A DNA stretch of 12,823 nucleotides from positions 1 to 12,823 of the forward strand of contig CAAFRM010000234.1 in assembly GCA_900765465.1 (NCBI GenBank), read 5' to 3'. The notes beneath the pieces are model-generated. The model saw only the letters and a program-made list of their open reading frames with translations. It was not told where the DNA came from and made no database searches. The stretch comes from an uncultured Prevotella sp. (GTDB taxonomy: Bacteria > Bacteroidota > Bacteroidia > Bacteroidales > Bacteroidaceae). The position numbers and the translations under genes were made by a program. This document shows, piece by piece, positions 6,093 to 12,379 of the stretch; positions within the stretch are counted from its first letter, which is position 1; every line of letters starts with the position of its first letter.

Positions 6093-6647
6093 ATGGAATA
6101 TACAGAGACCGAAATAGAAGGAGTGTGGGTCATACAGCCAAAAGTGTTTGATGATGCTAGAGGCTACTTTTTCGAGGCTTGGAAACAGGCTGAGTTCGAT
6201 GCCCACATTGGTTATCATGTTGAGTTTGTGCAAGACAATGAGTCTATGTCGAGTAGAGGCGTGCTTCGAGGCCTTCATTATCAGAAGGGCGAAAGTTCGC
6301 AGGCTAAACTGGTGCGTGTCATCAAGGGTAAGGTCCTGGATGTTGCGGTAGATTTGCGTAAAGACAGCAAGACCTTCGGCAAGTATGTAATGGTGGAACT
6401 GAGTGAAGAAAATAAGCTGCAGTTTTTCATTCCTCGTGGCTTTGCGCATGGCTTCCTTGTGCTCAGCGACGAGGCAATCTTTACCTATAAAGTAGATAAC
6501 CCTTATGCTCCTCAAGCTGAGGCAAGTATCCGCTGGAATGATGAAACCATTGGTATCAAGTGGCCTATTGAGGGCGAAAATGTATTGCTCTCAGAAAAAG
6601 ACCTCAATAAGGCGCTGTCTTTTGAGGAGGCTGAGTATTTTGAGTAA
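6093..6647 (+). CDS. rfbC: dTDP-4-dehydrorhamnose 3,5-epimerase
   Basis: RfbC/RmlC epimerises dTDP-4-keto-6-deoxyglucose at C3 and C5 to give dTDP-4-keto-rhamnose, the third step to dTDP-L-rhamnose for surface polysaccharides. The 184-residue cupin protein has normal length. His62 (in GLHYQ) is the catalytic base, Tyr132 (in FTYKVDN) is the acid, and Asp170 (SEKDLN) fills the His-partner place; these match the Salmonella RmlC numbering to within a residue. RGYFFE near 23-28, SSRGVLRGLHYQ and PRGFAHGF (114-121) are family signatures. RfbA, B and D are not adjacent, so rhamnose genes are dispersed or lie outside the window. It is followed after 14 bp by a lipoprotein gene in the same direction. 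Confidence 0.95.
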   Translation: MEYTETEIEGVWVIQPKVFDDARGYFFEAWKQAEFDAHIGYHVEFVQDNESMSSRGVLRGLHYQKGESSQAKLVRVIKGKVLDVAVDLRKDSKTFGKYVMVELSEENKLQFFIPRGFAHGFLVLSDEAIFTYKVDNPYAPQAEASIRWNDETIGIKWPIEGENVLLSEKDLNKALSFEEAEYFE

Positions 6648-6661
6648 GATATCGTGAAAAG

Positions 6662-7468
6662 ATGAAACAAGTTATTAACATATTGTTGTGTGCAAGCCTC
6701 CTGGCGGCGATGGCCAGCTGCGGACAGAAGTCTGCGGGTAAGGATTCTGCCGGAGTAAAGGAGGATACTGCTGCCAAGAAAATGCTCCAGGGTATCTGGT
6801 TGGATGGCGATGATGAAGATAATGTTGTCTTTCGCGTGAAGGGTGACACTATCTACTATCCTGATTCTACCAGCCAACCGGTATATTTCTATATAGCTGG
6901 CGATACACTGGTGATGAAGGGTGCCAATACGACTAAATATCCGATTATCAAGCAGGCTGCCCATATCTTCCAGTTTAAGGTGCTGAATGGCGATATCATG
7001 AAACTCGTCAAGACAGACGATACTTCTTATCTGCAGCAGTTCCAGCATCAGCAGCCGGTGGTTCTCAACCAGAATACGCTTATCAAGCGAGATTCTGTGG
7101 TGTATGCAGGCGATGAGAAGTTGCATCTCTATGTGCAGGTGAACCCTACCACCTATAAGGTTTTCAAGAGTTCATACAATGATGATGGCGTAGAGGTGGA
7201 TAATGTCTATTACGACAACATCGTGAATGTGAACATCTACCGTGGAGCCAGCAGGATTTTCGGCCGTGACTTCCGCAAGGAGGATTTCGATGGACAGGTT
7301 CCTCATGAGTTCCTCAAGCAGGCGATTTTAAGTGATATCGTACTGAAAAAGGTGGATACCGATGGACTTCATTATAGAGTGGTTTTGGCTATGCCGGACA
7401 GCAGTATGAGTTATCAGGTGGAAATCATCATCTCGCTCGAGGGCAAAATGACGATCAAGAAGAGCTAG
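6662..7468 (+). CDS. Predicted lipoprotein, possibly DUF4738 family
   Basis: This is a 268-residue protein with a type II signal peptide: a hydrophobic stretch INILLCASLLAAMA and a lipobox ASC with Cys20 as the lipidated residue, followed by a Gly/Ser/Lys-rich tether to about residue 40. The remainder has no membrane segment and alternates short strands, for example the LQGIWLDGDDEDNVVFRVKGDTIYY start near 42-66, which suggests a beta-rich periplasmic or surface domain. The LQGIW...DDxxxVxFRVKGDTIYYPD pattern reminds me of the DUF4738 lipoproteins of Prevotella and relatives, but I cannot confirm the match. The 14-bp gap after rfbC and the shared terminator indicate co-transcription. Function unknown; the link to rhamnose chemistry may only be positional. 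Confidence 0.8.
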   Translation: MKQVINILLCASLLAAMASCGQKSAGKDSAGVKEDTAAKKMLQGIWLDGDDEDNVVFRVKGDTIYYPDSTSQPVYFYIAGDTLVMKGANTTKYPIIKQAAHIFQFKVLNGDIMKLVKTDDTSYLQQFQHQQPVVLNQNTLIKRDSVVYAGDEKLHLYVQVNPTTYKVFKSSYNDDGVEVDNVYYDNIVNVNIYRGASRIFGRDFRKEDFDGQVPHEFLKQAILSDIVLKKVDTDGLHYRVVLAMPDSSMSYQVEIIISLEGKMTIKKS

Positions 7469-7509
7469 CTTTTTTAGAAACTGTGCTCTTTTAGAAAATA
7501 GGAAATATG

Positions 7510-7547
7510 AAAAATGGGAACTTGCATTTGAGCAAGTTCCCATTTTT
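7510..7547. terminator. Bidirectional intrinsic terminator between convergent genes
   Basis: A 16-bp perfect inverted repeat (7510-7525 and 7532-7547) with a 6-nt loop begins with five A and ends with five T. The core GGGAACTTGC pairs with GCAAGTTCCC. The flanking A and T runs serve both directions: the rfbC-lipoprotein unit (plus, stop at 7468) and the decarboxylase unit (minus, stop at 7556, 8 bp away). Confidence 0.95.
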
Positions 7548-7555
7548 CGTATTGA

Positions 7556-8704
7556 TCAATTAAAGAATCCCAGCAGGGCGCCGGCGGCTACGGCGGAACC
7601 GATGACTCCTGCAACATTCGGACCCATGGCGTGCATGAGCAGGAAGTTGTGACGGTCGTACTCCAAACCGAGGTTGTTGCTGATGCGGGCACTCATAGGC
7701 ACGGCACTCACACCGGCATTTCCGATCAGTGGGTTCAGCTTCTTGCCCTTTGGCAGGAAGAGGTTCATCAGTTTCACGAAGAGGATACCGCTGGCTGAAG
7801 CGATGATGAATGCCAGGGCACCGAGGGCGAAGATCTTGATGGTGTTCAGGGTGAGAAACTCAGATGCCTGGGTAGAACAGCCTACTGTCAAGCCGAGCAG
7901 CATTACCACGATGTCATTCAGGCTGCTGCCTGCTGTCTTGGCAAGTCTAGTCGTCTTTCCGCTTTCCTTCAGGAGATTTCCGAAGAAAAGCATACCGAGC
8001 AATGGCAGACCTGATGGTACGATGAAGGTGGTGAGCAGCAAACCGACGATAGGGAAGAGAATCTTCTCTGTCTGTGATACCTGACGTGCTGGCTTCATCT
8101 TGATGATGCGCTCTTCCTTGGTGGTGAGCAGACGCATCAATGGGGGCTGGATTACTGGCACCAATGCCATATAGGAGTAGGCACAAACGGCGATGGCTCC
8201 CATCAGGTTAGGACTTAACTTACTGCTCAGGAAGATGGCGGTAGGTCCGTCGGCACCACCTATGATGGCAATACCGGCTGCCTGGTTCGGTTCGAACCCC
8301 AGAGCCAGGGCTATCATATAGGCACCGAAGATGCCAAACTGTGCGGCGGCTCCTATCAGAATCAGCTTCGGATTGGAAATCAATGCCGAGAAGTCGGTCA
8401 TCGCTCCGATGCCCAGGAAGACAAGTGGGGGATACCATCCCTGTCTTACTCCCTGATAGAAGATGTTCAGAACGGAATTATCTTCGTATAGGCCTATTTC
8501 GAGTCCGGCATCAGCACGGAAGGGGATGTTGCCCAGGATGATGCCCAGTCCGATGGGCACCAGGAGAAGTGGTTCGAAATCCTTCTTGATGGCAAGCCAG
8601 ATGCAGATAACTCCTATCACGATCATGGCGAGGTTTCCTGCCGTGGCGTTTGCAAAGCCCGTATAGGTCAGGAACTCATTGAAGTTTTGTATGATGAAAT
8701 CCAT
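7556..8704 (-). CDS. Na+-translocating decarboxylase, beta subunit (OadB/MmdB/GcdB family)
   Basis: This integral membrane subunit decarboxylates carboxybiotin and couples the energy to Na+ export. The 382-residue protein is strongly hydrophobic with around ten segments. Family signatures: GGADGPTAIF at 149-158, whose Asp152 is the key membrane aspartate in studied homologues; VIQPPLMRLLTT at 183-194; GNAGVSAVPMSAR at 328-340; and GPNVAGVIGSAVAAG at 361-375, part of the ion path. Sequence alone does not tell oxaloacetate, methylmalonyl-CoA and glutaconyl-CoA enzymes apart, so I give no symbol. In succinate/propionate-forming Bacteroidota, methylmalonyl-CoA decarboxylase is the usual assignment. 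It is the last gene of the unit, 93 bp after the biotin carrier; the spacer holds the heptamer element. Confidence 0.94.
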   Translation of the reverse strand: MDFIIQNFNEFLTYTGFANATAGNLAMIVIGVICIWLAIKKDFEPLLLVPIGLGIILGNIPFRADAGLEIGLYEDNSVLNIFYQGVRQGWYPPLVFLGIGAMTDFSALISNPKLILIGAAAQFGIFGAYMIALALGFEPNQAAGIAIIGGADGPTAIFLSSKLSPNLMGAIAVCAYSYMALVPVIQPPLMRLLTTKEERIIKMKPARQVSQTEKILFPIVGLLLTTFIVPSGLPLLGMLFFGNLLKESGKTTRLAKTAGSSLNDIVVMLLGLTVGCSTQASEFLTLNTIKIFALGALAFIIASASGILFVKLMNLFLPKGKKLNPLIGNAGVSAVPMSARISNNLGLEYDRHNFLLMHAMGPNVAGVIGSAVAAGALLGFFN

Positions 8705-8707
8705 AAT

Positions 8708-8749
8708 TTACTTTGAACTTTGAAAGTTGAACATTGAACTTTATGATTA
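8708..8749 (-). repeat. 42-bp heptamer element upstream of the decarboxylase beta subunit (copy B)
   Basis: This is the second copy of the element at 2573-2614: TAATCAT plus five 7-mers, 39/42 identical. It ends 3 nt before the beta-subunit ATG. It contains an eight-codon frame, MFNFQSSK-stop, from 8734 to 8708, whose TAA lies 3 nt before that ATG. Just upstream on the minus strand, TGATTA/TAATCA arms (8744-8749, 8768-8773) around CTTTTT and AAAAAG could form a loose hairpin. Confidence 0.85.
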
Positions 8750-8797
8750 GTTTTCTTTTTGAAAAAGTAATCATAGTTGTTCCTGTTTTATCACTTG

Positions 8798-9292
8798 TTA
8801 GGCGATAGTCACCAGTGTATCTCCTTCCATCACGGCATCGCCTTTATTCACGTTGATGCTGGTGATGGTTCCGGAAATCTCTGCCTCGATGTTGTTCTGC
8901 ATCTTCATGGCTTCGAGGATCACGACGGTATCGCCTGCATTAACCTTGTCGCCCACCTTCACCTTGATTTCGTTGATGGTGCCAGGCAGAGGGGCTACCA
9001 CTGGCTTGCCGGTAGCTGTTTTTCCTGCATCTCCTGCATTTCCTGTTTGGCCGCTGCTTGCTGCGGATTGCAAATCCGCAGATGCCTTTGCGCTCTGAGG
9101 GGCTGATGATAAGCTGCTAGCTCCTTCGTTAGCTGTCCCTCCCAACTTTACTTTCTGCTTGCCAGCCTTTACTGGCTGCTTCATTTCTACCTCAAATGGG
9201 ATGCCATTCACGGTTACATTGGCGATGTTGCCTTCTATATCCTGGATTTCGACTTCGTAATCGACTCCTTTCACTGTATATTGATACTTCAT
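8798..9292 (-). CDS. Biotin carboxyl carrier subunit of the decarboxylase
   Basis: This 164-residue soluble subunit carries CO2 on biotin from the carboxyltransferase to the membrane beta subunit. The C-terminal biotinyl domain (about 98-164) has the EAMKM motif with Lys130 as the biotinylation site, preceded by PLPGTI and followed by a GDAVMEGDTLVTI end. Residues 1-40 form a small beta domain (MKYQYTVKGVDYEVEI), and 50-97 is an Ala/Ser/Gly-rich swinging linker. I use the ATG at 9292 because MKYQYTVKG is the usual family start. A GTG at 9331 overlaps the upstream stop as GTGA and would add 13 residues made of degenerate heptamers; it could be used for translational coupling. Part of the linker (SADLQSAA) is encoded by a perfect palindrome. 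Confidence 0.94.
   Translation of the reverse strand: MKYQYTVKGVDYEVEIQDIEGNIANVTVNGIPFEVEMKQPVKAGKQKVKLGGTANEGASSLSSAPQSAKASADLQSAASSGQTGNAGDAGKTATGKPVVAPLPGTINEIKVKVGDKVNAGDTVVILEAMKMQNNIEAEISGTITSINVNKGDAVMEGDTLVTIA
9061..9081. repeat. Perfect palindrome inside the biotin-carrier linker
   Basis: Nine-base arms CTGCGGATT and AATCCGCAG flank a 3-base centre. It encodes part of SADLQSAA in the flexible linker. The compact GC arms resemble REP-type palindromes that sit mostly between genes; a low-complexity linker would tolerate such an insertion. Copies elsewhere in the genome would be needed to call it a dispersed repeat. Confidence 0.6.
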
Positions 9293-9293
9293 A

Positions 9294-9331
9294 TCCTTTG
9301 AGTTTTGAATTTTACACTTTTCGTTTTTCAC
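9294..9331 (-). repeat. Degenerate heptamer run before the biotin-carrier start
   Basis: On the minus strand the 38 bases before the biotin-carrier ATG read as 7-mers ending mostly in AAA (GTGAAAA, ACGAAAA, GTGTAAA, ATTCAAA, ACTCAAA). The period and the TCAAA cores resemble the two 42-bp elements, but this copy is far less regular and may be chance A-richness. Confidence 0.35.
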
Positions 9332-10347
9332 TTAACATTATTGAATTTCGGAGCATTCCATCTTGTCTGTTTAGGCTTGATGGTAATGATGCCGGATTCG
9401 ACATCATGCACATCCTCCAGGTATTCCTTGAGGGCGAGCGAGATGACCGCCATGTAGATTTCCTTGTCGATACCCTTGGTCTCCAGACCATCCTTCAGCA
9501 GAATATTGGTCTTATGACTCAGGTCTTGCGTAACCTCGATGGTCTTCTTGCCGGTCTTATATAATAAGGTGGCGTGCTTCTCGGTAGCACGGGCGATGCG
9601 CTGCTTGTGTTTCATGTAGGCTCCGAATGCCCAGAATACGACGAAGAGGAGGGCGAGACATGAGAATACGATGCCCATTGAAAGCACGGAGATGCCGATG
9701 CCGTATGGATCCTGCTTCTTCAGAAGCTGTGCCTTGCTCAGACCTATGTGTTGTGGCAGATAGCCCGGGGTGATGGCTCCAGCTATGGCTTTCTCCCATG
9801 TCTTGAAATCCTGTCTCAATTCATAGCTTTCGTCGGCAGCCAATACAGGCACGCTTACGGAGTCTATCAAGTCCACGGCATTTCCGTCATAGAGGGCTAT
9901 CCAGTTGGGCTTCTTTTCCTGTAGAATCAGATTGAGGTGGAAAGGACCTGTGTTGGAAGAATCCTTTGCCTTCCAAAGCTGTCCGTTCCAGCCGTCTTTG
10001 TACCAGGAGCTGCTGTCGAAGATGACGATGCTTTTCTTGCCGCCCAGTGTGGTTCGGGGCTCGTTGTTCGGCAAGGGGCACATCAGTTGTCGGCGTGCTT
10101 CGGGCGAAAGATTCTTGTTGAGAACCCGTCGGTCGGTGGTTAGGAACATACCACGTACGTTATACGTGGTAAAGGAGGAATTGCTCAATTCCACCCATGG
10201 TTTGTGCTGACCGTACTCATCTACGAGGTTGGTACGGTTGTGGGTCATCACCTCCGTAATACGGATGCTCTTGGCTCCCTGGCTCCAAGCGGACAAGGAT
10301 GCGATGACTAGCATGGTTATCAAAAATCCCAATTTCTTCATACGCAT
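9328..10347 (-). CDS. OadG-like decarboxylase subunit with an N-terminal lamin-tail-like domain
   Basis: OadG/MmdD subunits are small membrane anchors that assemble the decarboxylase. This 339-residue protein is much larger than the roughly 80-120 residues of a classic OadG. Residues 1-23 form a signal peptide (basic MRMKK, hydrophobic core, ASLSAWSQ). Residues about 25-165 resemble a lamin-tail (LTD) beta domain: IRITEVMTHN, KPWVELSNSS, GGKKSIVIFDSSSWY, WIALYDGNAVDLIDSVSV. A transmembrane helix at about 217-241 is followed by a cytoplasmic part with KGIDKEIYMAVISLALKEYL and a tail TRWNAPKFNNVK like that of OadG/MmdD partners. So the predicted layout is periplasmic domain, one helix, cytoplasmic tail. 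The start at 10347 has an alternative Met two codons later. First gene of the unit. Confidence 0.85.
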   Translation of the reverse strand: MRMKKLGFLITMLVIASLSAWSQGAKSIRITEVMTHNRTNLVDEYGQHKPWVELSNSSFTTYNVRGMFLTTDRRVLNKNLSPEARRQLMCPLPNNEPRTTLGGKKSIVIFDSSSWYKDGWNGQLWKAKDSSNTGPFHLNLILQEKKPNWIALYDGNAVDLIDSVSVPVLAADESYELRQDFKTWEKAIAGAITPGYLPQHIGLSKAQLLKKQDPYGIGISVLSMGIVFSCLALLFVVFWAFGAYMKHKQRIARATEKHATLLYKTGKKTIEVTQDLSHKTNILLKDGLETKGIDKEIYMAVISLALKEYLEDVHDVESGIITIKPKQTRWNAPKFNNVK

Positions 10348-10417
10348 ATCAACGTTTTAGAAGTTTTCATTTTTAAGAAAATCACATTAGGTTTTCTTGT
10401 CTGTTGTTTTAATGCGT

Positions 10418-10451
10418 CAAAGTTACGAATAATTTATGAAAAGGCAACAAA
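10418..10451 (-). promoter_or_regulatory. Bacteroidota-type promoter for the decarboxylase unit
   Basis: On the minus strand TAACTTTG (10425-10418) matches TAnnTTTG. For the -33 element there is GTTG (10448-10445) at 19 nt or TTTG (10451-10448) at 22 nt. The -33 region coincides with the T-tract of the upstream terminator, so the two signals share bases. The predicted leader is about 60 nt. The 187-bp gap between the oadG-like and transporter genes holds only these two signals. Confidence 0.6.
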
Positions 10452-10483
10452 AAAGGTGCACAAATTTTTATCTTTGTGCACCT
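10448..10483 (-). terminator. Intrinsic terminator of the AspT-family transporter gene
   Basis: The 11-bp perfect arms AGGTGCACAAA (10454-10464) and its complement (10473-10483) enclose an 8-nt loop. On the minus strand a run of T follows (the A run at 10449-10453). It lies about 50 bp after the transporter stop codon and separates that gene from the decarboxylase genes. Confidence 0.92.
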
Positions 10484-10534
10484 CTTTTATAATTTATAAC
10501 TATTGCTAGTTGTTTTGTTAACTTTTGTAAGCGT

Positions 10535-12229
10535 TTATGCTCCGCAGAAGAACAGCACCACGATCTGGGCTGTAAAGATACGGAGGAACATACTCAATGG
10601 ATATACGGTAGAGTAACCTACGGCTGGAGCCTCCTTAGAGCAGGATGCGTTGGCGTAAGCCAGTGCAGGAGGGTCGGTATAAGTACCGGCAAGCATACCC
10701 ATGATGGTGAAGTAGTTGAACTTGAACTTCAATCTGGCGATGGTACCCACGATGAGGATAGGAATGATGGTGATGAGGAAACCGCATCCCACATACTTCA
10801 ATCCGTCGCCCTGAACCACTGTGTCCCAAAATCCGGCACCAGCCTTGATTCCCACACTCGCCAGGAAGAGTACCAGTCCTATCTCTCGCAGCATCATATT
10901 GGCGGAGGTAGTGGTATAGGTAACCAGCTTCATGCGATAACCGAAACGGCCGATGAGGATGGCTATGATGAGCGGACCACCTGCGATACCCAGCTTCAAT
11001 GGCACTGGCATGCCAGGGATAGCGAATGGGAGAGAGCCGAAGATGATACCCACCATGATACCGATGAAGATGGTAGCGATGTTAGGCGCATCGAGGCGCT
11101 TTACAGAGTTACCCATGATTTCAGCCACACGGTTTACATTCTCCTCAGGACCTACTACCATCACGCGGTCGCCCACGTGGAAGTGGTGGTTACGGCCTGC
11201 GAAGAGATCCATACCCTGACGGGAAATACGGGTCACGTTCACACCATATACACTGGAGAAGTGCATCTTACCAAGGGTCTTACCGTTCATCTCAGGACGG
11301 GTAACGATGATTCTTCTGGATACGAAATGTTGAACCTCATCCTTCTCGCGGTCCCACTCTGCATCAATCTCAGGACCGATGAAAGCCTTGATGGCTTCTG
11401 CATCAGCCTCAGCACAAACCACGAGCAGCTCGTCGCCTACCTCGAAGGTTGTCTTGCTGTTAGGGATGCTCACCTCTCCGTTGTGGAGGAGTCTTGAGCA
11501 GACGATGTCTCGGTTCAAGAACTCTGAAACCTCTCTCAGTGTTCTACCTGCGATGTAGGCATTCTCCACGCGCAGGTGCATATTGTGAGGTTTTGCATGA
11601 GGGTTGGCAGCCTCCTCCTCGTTGAGCTGCTCTTCTTCTGCAGCCATATCCACGCGGGTGATGTATTTGATGAGGATGGTAGCACCAATGATACCAACCA
11701 CACCCAGAGGATAGGCACAGGCATAACCGTTGGCGATGCTAGGAGCACCGTTAGGGAAAACACTGAGCAATGCCTCGTTGGCAGCACCAAGACCTGGGGT
11801 GTTGGTAACCGCACCATAGAGGGTACCCACCATCATAGGCAGGTTCTGTGGGTTGCTGGTGTCGAAGAAGAGGTAATAGCATCCGAACATCACGAGGATG
11901 TTGAGCAGGATAGCTGTGGCAGAAAGCAAGTTCAGTGTCACACCACCTTTCTTGAAACTCTCGAAGAAGCCAGGACCCACCTGCATACCAATCATGAAGA
12001 CAAAGAGTATCAATCCGAAGTCTTGCACGAAGGTAAGGATTTCCTTAGGGCCCGTGAAGCCCACGTGGCCGGCCAGGATACCTGCGAAGAGCACGAAGGT
12101 AACACCCAGCGAGATGCCACCGATCTTGATCTTTCCCAGATACACACCAACCGCAATCACGATTGCGTAGAGTAGGGCGATGTGAGCCACCGACTCTGTG
12201 TTGGTGAAAAGATTAATAATCCAATCCAT
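10535..12229 (-). CDS. AspT/YidE-family transporter with two RCK_C domains
   Basis: This 564-residue inner-membrane protein belongs to the aspartate:alanine exchanger family, which includes AspT, SucE1 and E. coli YidE/YbjL. The N-terminal membrane half (about 15-190) and C-terminal half (about 383-563) are internal repeats: FGLILFVFMIGMQVGPGF (71-88) parallels IGLVLFLASVGIKAGAGF (450-467), and GTLYGAVTNTPGLGAANE (135-152) parallels GMLAGTYTDPPALAYANA (511-528). Between them are two cytoplasmic RCK_C/TrkA-C modules (about 215-290 and 300-375), each with a VGDELLVV/VGDRVMVV motif. Members with known activity exchange or export dicarboxylates, so a C4-dicarboxylate substrate is plausible given the adjacent decarboxylase genes; this is inference. 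No TAnnTTTG promoter stands out in the 87 bp between its start and the pgk terminator. Confidence 0.92.
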   Translation of the reverse strand: MDWIINLFTNTESVAHIALLYAIVIAVGVYLGKIKIGGISLGVTFVLFAGILAGHVGFTGPKEILTFVQDFGLILFVFMIGMQVGPGFFESFKKGGVTLNLLSATAILLNILVMFGCYYLFFDTSNPQNLPMMVGTLYGAVTNTPGLGAANEALLSVFPNGAPSIANGYACAYPLGVVGIIGATILIKYITRVDMAAEEEQLNEEEAANPHAKPHNMHLRVENAYIAGRTLREVSEFLNRDIVCSRLLHNGEVSIPNSKTTFEVGDELLVVCAEADAEAIKAFIGPEIDAEWDREKDEVQHFVSRRIIVTRPEMNGKTLGKMHFSSVYGVNVTRISRQGMDLFAGRNHHFHVGDRVMVVGPEENVNRVAEIMGNSVKRLDAPNIATIFIGIMVGIIFGSLPFAIPGMPVPLKLGIAGGPLIIAILIGRFGYRMKLVTYTTTSANMMLREIGLVLFLASVGIKAGAGFWDTVVQGDGLKYVGCGFLITIIPILIVGTIARLKFKFNYFTIMGMLAGTYTDPPALAYANASCSKEAPAVGYSTVYPLSMFLRIFTAQIVVLFFCGA

Positions 12230-12316
12230 TAATTTCTTTTAAATTTTCGGTTTTAATAATATATTGAATAAAGGGAATACTGTATCGTGATTATTAAGGC
12301 AGGGTATCTTATATTG

Positions 12317-12354
12317 AAAAATTCGAGGACATCCACGGATGGGATGCCCCCGAA
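12317..12354 (-). terminator. Intrinsic terminator of pgk
   Basis: Arms 12322-12334 and 12342-12354 pair over 13 positions with a 7-nt loop; 11 are Watson-Crick and two are G-U when read as the minus-strand RNA. A five-T tract follows on that strand (12317-12321). It is 25 bp beyond the pgk stop codon. Confidence 0.92.
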
Positions 12355-12379
12355 CTCAATTTATATAGAAACCTATTGA

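Noticed and set aside
7470..7500. Direct repeat TTTTAGAAA after the lipoprotein stop
   Set aside because: Two short AT-rich copies 18 bp apart are expected by chance in such sequence, and nothing links them to the terminator.
11576..12175. Plus-strand open frame of 199 codons opposite the transporter gene
   Set aside because: It is a shadow of the AspT-family gene; the translation is His/Glu-rich, has no domain and no promoter.
12230..12316. Promoter for the AspT-family gene
   Set aside because: No TAnnTTTG box with a suitable -33 element was found on the minus strand; the gene must have a start, but I cannot place it.
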